This document shows positions 1 through 9,249 of a stretch of 64,000 nucleotides of DNA, piece by piece (the first letter of the stretch is position 1; each line of letters begins with the position of its first letter). Position numbers and translations under genes: made by a program. The notes beneath the pieces were generated by a model. The model had not been told where the DNA came from and did not search any database. It saw only the letters and a program-made list of their open reading frames with translations. Location: NCBI GenBank assembly GCA_019636375.1, contig JAHBXS010000006.1, forward strand, positions 1-64,000, in the 5' to 3' direction. The stretch comes from Pirellulaceae bacterium (GTDB taxonomy: Bacteria > Planctomycetota > Planctomycetia > Pirellulales > Pirellulaceae).

Positions 1-208
1 GGCCGTTCACTCCGTGAAAAGGGGGACGCACCAAAGGACTATGTCTCAGCAAACCTCTTGGATGTATGATTGGCCAGAGCAGGAATTGGTTATGCCCAAA
101 GTCTAACCCAAACGGCAACAGTTTAAGTTTTGGTTTGTGGTTGTGGCTGTGGCTAAACTTATGGTTAAATCAAAGCCCTTACCCTAACAACCCCATTATC
201 GGTTGCAC
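1..208. other. Intergenic, no gene seen
   Basis: The stretch before the clpX terminator holds no convincing gene. A 77-codon frame on the plus strand has low-complexity Trp/Leu content, overlaps the terminator and looks like chance. The first 20 bases resemble the short hairpin-like sequence near 8300, a possible minor intergenic repeat, but the match is too short to call. Confidence 0.5.
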
Positions 209-248
209 AAAAAAATCGGCCAAACATCGCAGGACGATGTCTGGCCGA
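209..248 (-). terminator. Rho-independent terminator of clpX
   Basis: On the minus strand a 14-bp stem (216-229 pairing with 235-248, one G-U type mismatch) with a 5-nt loop is followed directly by seven T residues (209-215 read as complement). It lies about 50 bp past the clpX stop codon, as expected for its terminator. Confidence 0.88.
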
Positions 249-295
249 CTGGAGAGATGCATAGTCGTGATTTTTAGGACGGAATCTCGAGTGAC

Positions 296-1576
296 CTAAG
301 CACTCTTTGTTTCCGGCATCGTAAAGCCAGGTTGGAAATTTCCAATCACTTGTTCTTCGGTGATCAGGTACTTCGAGCCCTTTGGTTGATCCGGTAGTTC
401 ATACATCATGTCGAGCATCAATTTCTCGATAATCGACCGCAGTCCGCGAGCACCGGTCCCTTTTTCTAATGCCTGCCGAGCGATCATCGTCAGGGCTTCT
501 GGAGTAAAGTCTAACTCGCAGTTTTCCATTTGGAATAGGGTTTGATACTGGCGGATCAGAGCATTCTTCGGCTCGGTCAAGACCTGAATCAAACCAGCCT
601 CATCAAGAGGAGCAAGGCTTGAGACAACCGGCAAACGTCCGATGAGTTCAGGAATCAGTCCGAATTCTAAGATGTCATCCGATGTGACCTGTGACAACGC
701 TTCTGCAGATGAACTCTCGTTGCGAGCCCCAGTTGGTTGGCCGAACCCTATCGTTCGCTTTCCTAGACGCTTGCGAACGATCTCCTCGACGCCAACAAAG
801 GTCCCTCCGCAGATGAACAGAATGTTCGAGGTGTCGATTTGAATGTACTGTTGTTCGGGGTGTTTGCGTCCGCCTTGGGGTGGCACATTCGCCACAGTCC
901 CTTCGAGCATTTTGAGGAGCGACTGCTGGACGCCTTCGCCGGAAACATCTCGGGTAATTGAGACATTGTTCGAGGTTTTACCAATCTTATCGATCTCGTC
1001 GATGTAGATAACACCACGTTGGGCGGCATCAATATCGAAATCGGCGGCGTGCAGAAGTTTGAGCAACAAGTTTTCTACGTCTTCGCCAACATAACCGGCC
1101 TCGGTCAACGTTGTGGCATCGCCAATCGCGAAAGGTACGTTGAGGATGCGGGCCAAAGTTCGGGCCAGCAATGTTTTTCCGCTTCCCGTTGGACCGACCA
1201 GCAGAATGTTGGATTTGTCGACTTCGACATCACTCCCTTCTTGTCCGAGGGTTAGTCGCTTGTAGTGATTGTGAACAGCAACCGCCAAAACCTTTTTCGC
1301 ATCGGTTTGCCCGATGACGTACTCGTTCATTTTGGTAACGATTTCCCGAGGAGTCGGGATTTTAGAGAAGAGCTGTTTGGTGGGGCCGCGCCGCCGTTGC
1401 TCTTGATCCAGTATCGATTGGCATAACTCGATACACTCGCCGCAAATGTACACGTCGCCTGGCCCTTCAACCAAGGGACCGACTTCGCGGTAACTTTTAC
1501 GACAAAACGAACAGTGGGCATTTCTTTTGGCAGCGCCTGTGCGGCGATTGCCAGACGAATCATTTCCAGCGGGCAT
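296..1576 (-). CDS. clpX: ATP-dependent Clp protease ATP-binding subunit ClpX
   Basis: Hexameric AAA+ unfoldase that recognises substrates and feeds them to ClpP in the cytoplasm. The 426-residue protein has the N-terminal zinc-binding domain with Cys22, Cys25, Cys45 and Cys48, the Walker A motif GPTGSGKT at 128-135, a Walker B stretch ending in YIDEIDK, and the conserved C-terminal small domain. Length fits the family. The gene stands alone on the minus strand with its own terminator downstream. No clpP is seen nearby, so the protease subunit must be encoded elsewhere. The ATG start places the zinc finger at the usual distance from the N-terminus. Confidence 0.97.
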   Translation of the reverse strand: MPAGNDSSGNRRTGAAKRNAHCSFCRKSYREVGPLVEGPGDVYICGECIELCQSILDQEQRRRGPTKQLFSKIPTPREIVTKMNEYVIGQTDAKKVLAVAVHNHYKRLTLGQEGSDVEVDKSNILLVGPTGSGKTLLARTLARILNVPFAIGDATTLTEAGYVGEDVENLLLKLLHAADFDIDAAQRGVIYIDEIDKIGKTSNNVSITRDVSGEGVQQSLLKMLEGTVANVPPQGGRKHPEQQYIQIDTSNILFICGGTFVGVEEIVRKRLGKRTIGFGQPTGARNESSSAEALSQVTSDDILEFGLIPELIGRLPVVSSLAPLDEAGLIQVLTEPKNALIRQYQTLFQMENCELDFTPEALTMIARQALEKGTGARGLRSIIEKLMLDMMYELPDQPKGSKYLITEEQVIGNFQPGFTMPETKSA

Positions 1577-1841
1577 GGTAGCTCCTTTTTAATTTTCAAG
1601 CTCGACGTAGGATCGATTGGGAATCCGACGCCGACTGACATGTAATGACTCGAAAATCGACCGCCAACACATTGGCCAACGATCGAAAGGTGCTTCCTTG
1701 CCCGCAATCTTCGAGCGAATTAGTTAATCTGTTAATTGCTAGCGAATTCTGAAGTCGTTTTCTGAATGCCGTTAATACGCACAATTTAGGACAATCGGCA
1801 GTTTGTGCATCCACGGAACGATTGCAAAGGTTTACACCCGG

Positions 1842-2210
1842 TCAATCGTCGCGAGTCGCTTCCGCGTTATCCTTGTTACGGTCCAACTCTTGGAATTCGA
1901 CTGGTTCTGGCCTTTTACCAACTGGAATCACGGCCTGCTTGAGTTTTTGATACTCGGAATCGTCCAACTTTCCCTGATCGCGCAATTCGCGAAAGACCGC
2001 CATGTGGTCCGTTTTGGAAATTTCCGGAACCAACATTGCGTTGCGAATTGCCTTCATGATGTAGACACCAACCAAGATCACGACAGCCAACACGGAGAAC
2101 CAAATCACCATGCGGGCCTCACGAATTTCTTGGACCTTGGCCCAAGTCTCTCGCAACGATTCAAGCATCGACAGTTCAGCAAACTTTGACAGTGATTCTA
2201 GATGAGGCAT
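1842..2210 (-). CDS. Small single-pass membrane protein, unknown function
   Basis: A 122-residue protein of no family I recognise. One hydrophobic helix lies near residues 34-54, between an N-terminal amphipathic segment rich in Leu and Glu and a charged C-terminal half. The C-terminal part (FRELRDQGKLDDSEYQKLK) resembles a SHOCT-like short helical module found in many small bacterial membrane proteins. That resemblance is by eye. It is separated from clpX by about 265 bp, so it is probably its own unit. Coding potential looks real because the ATG start, TM segment and charged tail form a coherent small protein. Confidence 0.6.
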   Translation of the reverse strand: MPHLESLSKFAELSMLESLRETWAKVQEIREARMVIWFSVLAVVILVGVYIMKAIRNAMLVPEISKTDHMAVFRELRDQGKLDDSEYQKLKQAVIPVGKRPEPVEFQELDRNKDNAEATRDD

Positions 2211-2623
2211 TGCCTCGACAATCTCGAATTATATGCCAAACGGTTGTTTTCCGGTTAGCTCAAACCACCCGATTTTCCACAGGTTTTCCCAAAATTTCGT
2301 CGAAAATTCGCCTCTCCAACAAGAAACAAGACTCGTTCGAATCGATAGAGACGATTTTCCATCCGCCCCAACAACGCCGCGTGACAACCGTTGCCACACC
2401 ACAGGCTGTTGATGATTTTTGACGGGTTAAAGTTGTATCAACGCCAATGGTACGCGATACAACGGACATTGGTTCTCGGTGTTTCTTGAAATCAAAATCG
2501 CGAAAAACGTCAAACTCGTTCCTCAATTGCGAATGGTAGCCAATCCACGCCGGAAAACTCGATAACTGGGATACGCCAATTTCCCGAACGATGCCGCGAG
2601 AACTGTTCCCCAAAAGTGCTGCC
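2211..2623. other. Divergent intergenic region
   Basis: About 400 bp between two divergent genes. It presumably carries both promoters. I see no RNA gene, repeat or clear terminator. Confidence 0.4.
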
Positions 2624-4423
2624 ATGTTGCGTTTGAATTTCTCCACCATTTTGTTCCTTGTCGTGCTGAGTAGTTGCGTGTCAGCAAACCCCATTTTGGG
2701 TCAACCAGCATCGCGGCCGGAGTTCAAAAAAACGGCGACAAACCTCGTTTCGTTTGGAATTCCTTTTTCGATCGCTGACTCCGAAGATCGATTTATCGAA
2801 GTGCAACTCTATCTTTCGAAAAACCGGGGTCAGAGTTGGCAATTTTATGCTCGCGAAAGTACAGCAGCCAAAGAATTCCCATTCACCTCTTCCGGCGACG
2901 GAGTGTATTGGTTCGCGCTTCGCACATTGGATCGCGATCGTCGCATTCACCCCGAGGGGCCGATGAATCCAGAGTTGGAAGTCGTCGTTGACTCAAAAAC
3001 TCCTCAAGTTGACTTTCGCATCCAAACCGATTCTGCCGGGCGACTCGTCTGCCGCTGGAATGCACAGGATGAACATATCGATCCTGCTTCGATCAAGTTA
3101 TCCTTTCGCCCTTTGCTCGATATTGACGACCGAAACAACGTATGGATTCCCGTTCCCTACCGCCCCGTGAGTGAGGCCAAGGGAGGCGCGTTCGCGGATC
3201 AATACGCCTGGTGGCCGGAGACAGCGGCCCATGAAGTCTTGGTTCAATTTCAAATCAGTGACACGGCGGGGAATACAGCCGTCGAAGAACGCCAAATCGT
3301 CGTTCCGCGTTCAGGGCGTCGCTCGGCGAATCAATCGATGGTGACACAAGGGAGCCCCTTGACCGGCTCGCCCGTCACTGCAACCCCAACAGCGGTCGAA
3401 ACACAGCGAATCCCAGTCCCTCAACCAGGCGTCGATTCGGAAATCAAGTCCACCAAACCTCCAGTAGTCTGGGACTCTAATACGGTTTCCGGCGACGGCC
3501 TGCATGAACAACGCCGCGTCGATTGGCCCAATCTTCCAGATCAACGTCCAGCGATGACGCTCCCGGAAAATCCCCCAGAATTGGAAGAACGTCCTCTGCG
3601 AACGCCACCCCCAACTGGCGGTTTGAGACCAATTGCTCCTCAGCCATCAAATGCCGATCCAAATCCGCTTGACCTTTCGCATTCGTCGCCTCGAGGACAA
3701 ACTGAAACTCCTCCTTCGCCTTTTCAAACTGCAGGCTTTAATTCTGGCGCTGAAACCAATCCCTCTTCGGTGATGCACACGCCGATCCATTCCGTCCCGA
3801 CGTCAAAAATTGAGTCACTCAACCAACGTCGCTTTCGCCTCAATTACACTTTCGACCAACTGGATCCAGCGCAGGTCGAAAAGGTCGTCTTGTGGATGAC
3901 TTACGATGCCGGGCATACTTGGACGGCCTACGGAGAAGACGGGGACAAAGAAAGTCCCTTTCCGATTCAGCTCGAACACCCTGGGCTCTACGGATTCCGA
4001 ATTGTATTTCACACCAAAGACGGTCGTACGAGCCAAGCCCCCAAAAGCGGTGACGATGCCGACTACTGGATAAGGCTCGATGTTGACGCTCCGCAAGCGC
4101 AGATCACGGGGGCTCCCTACGGACGTGACCAACACGCCGGTTCGCTCATTATCCAATGGACGGCCACCGACGACTTGCTCGCCATGCGTCCCATCACGCT
4201 CGACTATTCGGTCGAGCCGAATGGTCCGTGGACAACTATCGCTGCGGGGCTAGAAAATATAGGAGCCTATGCTTGGAAGGTGGGGGCAGACGTTCCCACC
4301 AAAGTCTACCTTCGACTTACAGCGACGGACGCAGCAGGGAATTTCACCTACAGCCAAACCAATCAACCGATTGACCTCAGCGGACTTGTACCCAAGGCCC
4401 GAATCTTGGGTGTCGAGAGGTAG
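2624..4423 (+). CDS. Exported protein with beta-sandwich-like repeats and a Pro-rich linker
   Basis: A 599-residue exported protein without a recognised family. An N-terminal hydrophobic segment after the chosen ATG forms a signal peptide; LSSC within it could be a lipobox. An in-frame ATG 33 bp upstream (2591) is possible but would bury the signal peptide. Two similar modules, at about 30-220 and 400-590, contain phrases such as 'YLSKNRGQSW' and 'MTYDAGHTW' and 'TATDAAGN', reminiscent of sialidase/BNR-type Asp-box strands or fibronectin-like domains. A long Pro/Thr-rich linker separates them. It is probably a cell-surface or periplasmic protein. The gene converges on the mutase gene 28 bp away. 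Confidence 0.72.
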   Translation: MLRLNFSTILFLVVLSSCVSANPILGQPASRPEFKKTATNLVSFGIPFSIADSEDRFIEVQLYLSKNRGQSWQFYARESTAAKEFPFTSSGDGVYWFALRTLDRDRRIHPEGPMNPELEVVVDSKTPQVDFRIQTDSAGRLVCRWNAQDEHIDPASIKLSFRPLLDIDDRNNVWIPVPYRPVSEAKGGAFADQYAWWPETAAHEVLVQFQISDTAGNTAVEERQIVVPRSGRRSANQSMVTQGSPLTGSPVTATPTAVETQRIPVPQPGVDSEIKSTKPPVVWDSNTVSGDGLHEQRRVDWPNLPDQRPAMTLPENPPELEERPLRTPPPTGGLRPIAPQPSNADPNPLDLSHSSPRGQTETPPSPFQTAGFNSGAETNPSSVMHTPIHSVPTSKIESLNQRRFRLNYTFDQLDPAQVEKVVLWMTYDAGHTWTAYGEDGDKESPFPIQLEHPGLYGFRIVFHTKDGRTSQAPKSGDDADYWIRLDVDAPQAQITGAPYGRDQHAGSLIIQWTATDDLLAMRPITLDYSVEPNGPWTTIAAGLENIGAYAWKVGADVPTKVYLRLTATDAAGNFTYSQTNQPIDLSGLVPKARILGVER

Positions 4424-4451
4424 TTCGATACGACAAGGCGTTTCGCTCCGG

Positions 4452-5672
4452 TTATGCGCCGAATTTTGCCAGACGACCGGCGTTGGCCAGCGCTAGCGTC
4501 ATCAAATATTTGGCCGGGAAAATCCCCAAACCACCCCGTATCGCGGTCGATTCGCCAAACGTCGCATTCCCATCTGGTCTGCAACAGTCGGAAACGAGCA
4601 GTGTAGGAACTGGGTGCCAACTGTGGGCCTTCAAATAGGCTGGAGTGCTATGATCCCCGGTCACAATGAACACCGTTGGGTTCAACTTCGCAATCTCACC
4701 TGCTAAACCATCAAGTTTTTCGATCTGCTCGACTTTAGCGTCAAAGTCTCCATCCTCCCCCGTACTGTCAGTGTACTTGTAGTGCAGGAAGAAAAAGTCG
4801 TAATCATTCCAATTTTCTTTCAGGACTTCGACCTGATCCTCAATCGAACTTGCCGATCCTACAATGTCCATCCCCACAAGTTGAGCGAGCCCCTTGTACA
4901 TTGGATAGACAGCGACCGCCGCAGCACGCAACCCATACACCTCTTCATAGCTGGGCAGTTGAGGCCGCGCCGCAAATCCCCGCATAGTCAATCCGTTGGC
5001 TTTTTTCTCGTTACGCAAAAGTTCTTGCGCTGCGGCAACAAATTGAGCGGCAACTTCGGCGGTTTTTTGACTTCCGACCGTGCGCGCTCGCGGAGGGAGT
5101 GGAGCCACACCGGTGACTTGCGGATCGGTGTCGTCAACATCTCCCTCCAAACTCGGCCCTCGAAAGACCACAACAAACCGATGTTCCTTGACAGGCCGAA
5201 CGATCACTTCATAGCCGGGAATGGAAACTTGGTTCAAACGATTCGCCAACGGAGCGCTTTCTTCGGAAGAGATTCTCCCGGCTCGGCGGTCGCTGATTTT
5301 TCCCTTTTGATCCAAGGTGCAAAAATTGCAACGCACCGCCACATCGCCGGGCTGGAGTTCCAGGTTGATCCCAGTTGCCTCCAAGGCCCCTCGACCAATT
5401 TGGTATTGCAAGGGATCGTAGCCGAACAAAGCCAGATGGCCTGGCCCACTCCCCGGACTAATCCCCGGCAGCACGGGGATTGTCCCCCCTTGGACTCCCC
5501 GAGTGGCGAGCGCATCGAAGTGCGGGGTTCGAGCCGTTTCTAATTCGGTTTTTCCGCCCGGCACGAGGGGCAGCCCCCCCAGCCCGTCGGCAACTAACAA
5601 GACGATTTTGGAGTCGTTCTTTTGGTGCAATTCTTTGGTCAAACGATGGATGTCAGTGGATTCAAAATTCAT
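4452..5672 (-). CDS. apgM: Cofactor-independent phosphoglycerate mutase, archaeal (ApgM) type
   Basis: Interconverts 3- and 2-phosphoglycerate in glycolysis without 2,3-bisphosphoglycerate. The 406-residue protein belongs to the alkaline phosphatase superfamily. It shows the metal-binding VLLVADGLGG segment near the N-terminus, the PGSGPGHLALFGYDP motif that contains the nucleophilic Ser, and a C-terminal TGDHSTP ... HSWHPVP block with the metal-ligand Asp/His residues. The length matches ApgM rather than the 510-residue GpmI family. It stands alone on the minus strand. The neighbouring genes give no metabolic context. Identification of the family is firm; activity is inferred from the intact motifs. 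Confidence 0.9.
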   Translation of the reverse strand: MNFESTDIHRLTKELHQKNDSKIVLLVADGLGGLPLVPGGKTELETARTPHFDALATRGVQGGTIPVLPGISPGSGPGHLALFGYDPLQYQIGRGALEATGINLELQPGDVAVRCNFCTLDQKGKISDRRAGRISSEESAPLANRLNQVSIPGYEVIVRPVKEHRFVVVFRGPSLEGDVDDTDPQVTGVAPLPPRARTVGSQKTAEVAAQFVAAAQELLRNEKKANGLTMRGFAARPQLPSYEEVYGLRAAAVAVYPMYKGLAQLVGMDIVGSASSIEDQVEVLKENWNDYDFFFLHYKYTDSTGEDGDFDAKVEQIEKLDGLAGEIAKLNPTVFIVTGDHSTPAYLKAHSWHPVPTLLVSDCCRPDGNATFGESTAIRGGLGIFPAKYLMTLALANAGRLAKFGA

Positions 5673-5912
5673 TTCACGTCGTTTCGTCTAAATTAAGTGG
5701 AAAATCAGCTCTCTTGCCCGCTGGGAACTGCGGAGTTCACCGACATTCTAACATTTTTCTCTTTTTCGACGATGACGAGCAACACGTAAACTCAATCCGA
5801 CACTCCAATGTCATCTTTACCTCCACTAATGCACGCCTAGTGTGAAGCAAAATAAACAGTTCTGGTTTATACTAGAGAGGTCTGGCCGCTTGCGTTTTCG
5901 GCGGAACCATCA

Positions 5913-6197
5913 ATGACATTGGCGAATCGCCTTCACAGTATTTCTGAAGCTATGACCACCAGCGACGAACAAAAATGGCTCGAGGCTTGGCGCTATGCAG
6001 GCCGCGAATTAGAACGAATTCGCAAGGAAAAATTGCAGAAATTAGATGACGATGCCGGTGCGCCTCATCCGACCACTCGAAGTCAACCTTATTCCGGCCT
6101 CATCGACTTCCAACAATGGATGATGCGGTGGCGAGTCCTCCTGCTTATGGAACAATTAGAGAAAAAAGAAAGTTCAGATTCTGGCGAGCCTCAATAG
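5913..6197 (+). CDS. Small soluble protein, unknown function
   Basis: A 94-residue charged protein with no signal peptide or TM segment. Two helical stretches can be seen: residues 5-48, rich in Lys/Glu/Arg, and 60-88 with 'FQQWMMRWRVLLLMEQLEKKE'-like heptad spacing. I do not recognise it. An internal ATG at Met14 is an alternative start. It precedes the oxidoreductase gene by about 100 bp on the same strand, but the spacing and an independent ribosome-binding site there do not demand co-transcription. Confidence 0.5.
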   Translation: MTLANRLHSISEAMTTSDEQKWLEAWRYAGRELERIRKEKLQKLDDDAGAPHPTTRSQPYSGLIDFQQWMMRWRVLLLMEQLEKKESSDSGEPQ

Positions 6198-6301
6198 AGA
6201 TTAGCCTATAAACCGTGCCAATCAGCAAGTTGTGTTGAAATCGCGGCGACAAATGATGTCGCATTCGTCAGGAACCAATTTTAACCAGGAGTAAAATATC
6301 G

Positions 6302-7636
6302 ATGGCCAAAATACTTTCACGCCGTTGTTTTTTGAAACGAGGTGCTCAAGCCTCCGGATCGCTTGCCGCCGTGATTTATGCCGGAAACGGCTGGACCACA
6401 CCCTCTCGCTCGCCCAACGAACAACTTAACCTCGCCGCGATCGGTGTTGCCAACAAAGGCCGCGACAACATCGATCAAATCAAAGGTGAAAACTGGGTGG
6501 CTTTCTGCGACGTCGATACGAATTTCCTCGCGCAGATCGGAGAAGCCTACCCCCAGGCCAGCCGCTACAAAGACTATCGCCGCATGTTCGATACTCTCGG
6601 AAACAAAATCGATGGCGTGGTGATCTCGACGGCAGACCATACCCATGCCCCTGCGACTTCTATTGCACTCGATCTCGGTAAACATGTCTACTGCGAGAAA
6701 CCGCTGACGCATACCGTGGCCGAGGCCCGCGCTGTGGCAGAATTAGCTGCCACCAAGAAAGTTGCGACCCAGATGGGAATCCAAATCCATGCCGGGGACA
6801 ACTATCGGCGCGTGGTCGAGTTGATCCAAGGAGGGGCGATCGGCGAGGTCACTCAAGTCTACAATTGGTGCAATAAGGGCTGGTCCGATGGACGTTTTCG
6901 TGGCGGAATACATGCTCCACCGACCAACCTCGATTGGAATCTCTGGCTCGGCCCGGCAATGAATCGTCCTTATTATCCGGGTGTCCATCCGGCGGATTGG
7001 CGACGGTTTTGGGATTTCGGTTCGGGAACGTTTGGTGACATGGCCTGCCACGTCATGGACTTGCCCTTCTGGGCTTTGGGCTTACGATCTCCAGTGCGGG
7101 TTCGTTGCGAAGGCCCCACGCCTCATCCCGACGGAGCCCCCGCTTGGTGCAAGGCAACTTACGAGTTCGTCGGACCACAGGGCCAAAAAATTGATTTTCA
7201 CTGGGCGGATGGTGGCGAGAACTTCGAATTGGTGCGAGCAACTCAGGACGCCGATGGAAACCCCTTGAATCAATGGGGTTTAGGAATATTGTTTGTCGGA
7301 ACCGAAGGGATGTTAGTTGCCGATTATGGTCGGAGGCAATTGCTTCCGAGAGATAAATTCGCCGACTTCGCGCAGCCCGAGCCAACCATCGCAAGTTCGA
7401 TCGGACACTGGCGCGAGTGGCAACAAGCCTGCAAAACCGGTAGCCCAACAAGTTGCAATTTCGATTACTCTGGTCGCCTAACCGAGGCGATATTGCTCGG
7501 TATCGTCGCCTACCGCAGCGGTACCGAAATCGAATGGGATGCAGAGAACTTCCGCATCACGAATTCGGACGAAGCCCAGGCTCTGTTGAGCAAACCCTAT
7601 CGTCGAGGCCACGAGGTTGTCGTGCTTAGACTTTAG
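6302..7636 (+). CDS. Gfo/Idh/MocA family NAD(P)-dependent oxidoreductase, Tat-exported
   Basis: Probable sugar or cyclitol dehydrogenase acting outside the cytoplasm. The N-terminus carries a twin-arginine signal, SRRCFLK at 6-12, followed by a hydrophobic stretch. A Rossmann domain follows with 'LAAIGVANKGRD' and the family's EKPLTHT motif, then the C-terminal alpha/beta substrate domain. The length (444) is typical for the many planctomycete Tat-exported members. The start has an AGGAG ribosome-binding site 10 nt upstream. The last 11 bp overlap the converging DinB-like gene. Substrate cannot be told from the sequence. It is a likely client of the TatC encoded near 56 kb. Confidence 0.9.
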   Translation: MAKILSRRCFLKRGAQASGSLAAVIYAGNGWTTPSRSPNEQLNLAAIGVANKGRDNIDQIKGENWVAFCDVDTNFLAQIGEAYPQASRYKDYRRMFDTLGNKIDGVVISTADHTHAPATSIALDLGKHVYCEKPLTHTVAEARAVAELAATKKVATQMGIQIHAGDNYRRVVELIQGGAIGEVTQVYNWCNKGWSDGRFRGGIHAPPTNLDWNLWLGPAMNRPYYPGVHPADWRRFWDFGSGTFGDMACHVMDLPFWALGLRSPVRVRCEGPTPHPDGAPAWCKATYEFVGPQGQKIDFHWADGGENFELVRATQDADGNPLNQWGLGILFVGTEGMLVADYGRRQLLPRDKFADFAQPEPTIASSIGHWREWQQACKTGSPTSCNFDYSGRLTEAILLGIVAYRSGTEIEWDAENFRITNSDEAQALLSKPYRRGHEVVVLRL

Positions 7637-8126
7637 GCAACCCCATCGCGCGACGCCACGCACTGACTTGCCCCAAGTGTTGGTTTTCGTGCAGCAACAT
7701 CAGATAGGGGAGGGCGATTCCGGCCTTGGGCATCCTTGTTTGCCAGCGTTCGAGCCGCACGTCGAAGTCAAAAATTTCATTGGTCGCTTTTTCTAAATCG
7801 GCGATCACTTGCTGATGTCCCTCAGTGAAGTCAGCCATGATTTCGGCCTTCGACGGGTAACAACCCCGATCCGCTTCAGGCTTGGATTGCATGCCGTAGC
7901 GATGCTCCTTGGGATCAACGATTTCTCCACCCAGGATGATTTGACGAATGATGGGAATGTACACATTCAAATGCGACAAACACCACGCCGGATGATTCAT
8001 GACGATACCGGAAAGGGCAGGGGGCTGTCCAACCATTTGTTCGTCGGTTAAATCGGCAATCAACCTCGTCGCGTAGTCCAAATTGTTGCGATAGCCAGAA
8101 ATCAAACCTTGAATGATCGTCGACAT
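7626..8126 (-). CDS. DinB-family protein
   Basis: A 166-residue four-helix-bundle protein of the DinB/YfiT superfamily. The family coordinates a metal ion with three His residues; candidates here are the His residues in 'NHPAWCLSHL' (near 44-53) and 'HENQHLGQ' (near 148-152). Members act as thiol transferases or have unknown roles, so no specific reaction is assigned. It starts at an ATG and its 3' end overlaps the oxidoreductase gene on the other strand by 11 bp. The downstream position is a convergent junction without an obvious hairpin. Confidence 0.8.
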   Translation of the reverse strand: MSTIIQGLISGYRNNLDYATRLIADLTDEQMVGQPPALSGIVMNHPAWCLSHLNVYIPIIRQIILGGEIVDPKEHRYGMQSKPEADRGCYPSKAEIMADFTEGHQQVIADLEKATNEIFDFDVRLERWQTRMPKAGIALPYLMLLHENQHLGQVSAWRRAMGLPKV

Positions 8127-8338
8127 ACTGAACCATTTCCTGAACGAAGGGAATCATCAACCAAAGAACAAAGGTAACTATTCAATGTTTGTTCGCCGGA
8201 ACATATCCAATTCACTCTGTGGCGAATCAAAGAGCCAAGCGGATTGAAGAGAAATGTTACATCGGTTCGCCCGCCTTTTTCTCGAATTGAAAAGCCACGT
8301 GGCCGTTCACTTCGCGAACGGTTACGAATAAAGTGTAC

Positions 8339-8368
8339 AAAAAAACCTCTGGCGTTGGCCAGAGGTTT
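8339..8368 (-). terminator. Rho-independent terminator of the Cys-rich gene
   Basis: On the minus strand an 11-bp perfect stem (8343-8353 with 8358-8368) and 4-nt loop are followed by a run of seven T residues (8339-8345 read as complement). It sits 30 bp beyond the stop codon of the Cys-rich protein gene. Confidence 0.9.
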
Positions 8369-8398
8369 GGAGAAAATCAGAAATCGCGGCGGACAGAT

Positions 8399-8878
8399 TT
8401 AGTTGTCGCCGTCAGTCTTTTCCGAGCAATTGTCTTTTGAGCAAGAGCTGCATTCTTCTTTGCAGTCCGCACCGGCTTTGGTGCAAGCCGAACATTCTTT
8501 TGCACTTACTTCAGAGGTCGCAGGGCATTGGCCTTCGCTGCACTCTGATTTCTCGCTGCAGCATTCTGACTTTTCGCTACAACACTCTTTCTTCTCGCTG
8601 CACTCGCTGGCACAAGCGCTTTCTTCGCCTTTGCAGCAGGTGCCTTCGGTTTTTTCTGCACAGCATGTCGAGCCTTCGCTGCAGCAAGATTTTTCGGTAT
8701 GAGCAACGGTTTCAGTTGTGGCGCTGCAGCAACCACCTTCGCAGCATGATTTTTTCTCGGCGTCGCCTGCACTCGCTTGCTGAGTACCGCCATCTTTTTT
8801 CGCTTGGTTGTTGAAAACCATGGTGCCGATTGCCGCAAAGGCAGCCAGTGTAACAATTGCAAACAGAACTTTGTTCAT
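8399..8878 (-). CDS. Exported, very Cys-rich (metallothionein-like) protein
   Basis: A 159-residue protein with a short signal or anchor segment (about residues 4-22) and a mature part that is almost only Cys, Ser, Glu, Lys, Ala and Gly. I count 24 Cys, many as CC pairs or as repeats of the type KxECCSEKSECC. The composition suggests thiol-rich metal or oxidant binding outside the cytoplasm, similar in character to metallothioneins, though I cannot assign it to a named family. A GGAG ribosome-binding site lies 7 nt before the ATG and a strong terminator follows, so it is a well-defined single-gene unit, presumably well expressed. The repetitive codons make several long antisense frames, which are artefacts. 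Confidence 0.8.
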   Translation of the reverse strand: MNKVLFAIVTLAAFAAIGTMVFNNQAKKDGGTQQASAGDAEKKSCCEGGCCSATTETVAHTEKSCCSEGSTCCAEKTEGTCCKGEESACASECSEKKECCSEKSECCSEKSECSEGQCPATSEVSAKECSACTKAGADCKEECSSCSKDNCSEKTDGDN

Positions 8879-9249
8879 TGAGAGACTCCAAAAAAGGAAA
8901 CTTGAAAACTTTTACCTAATTCCACCAGGACAGGAGGTCTACATATGCCAAATGCCGAAAAACTCATTTTGGAAAAACCGGCCTGGAAACTCTAGGCTCA
9001 AAATCCCCGAACAAGTTTGAATCGACGGTCGGCCGATGGCGGCCTCTTGCCCTAAATAAGAATCAATATATTCTAGCTCATCTTTAAGACGAAAACAGGC
9101 CAGCAATAGTTCTGTTTCATCGGTAAAACGGTGTAAAAACAACCCAAAAGGTGCCCCAAAAATCGCAATCCGCCAGCAGAAACCGTCACAGATCACGCGA
9201 ATTTCGCAGTATTGCGGTTCAAAAGGCCCTTCCAGCCCAACTCTTCAAA
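8879..9249. other. Intergenic, nothing recognised
   Basis: About 370 bp between the Cys-rich gene and mlaD. It should contain the promoter of the former and the transcript end of the latter. No RNA gene, repeat or clear terminator hairpin was seen. Confidence 0.4.

Noticed and set aside
66-299. 77-codon plus-strand frame at the window start
   Set aside because: It overlaps the clpX terminator and has a repetitive Trp/Leu composition from a TGGTTGTGG-type sequence.
4782-5543. 253-codon plus-strand frame inside the phosphoglycerate mutase gene
   Set aside because: Antisense to a well-supported enzyme; no coding features of its own.
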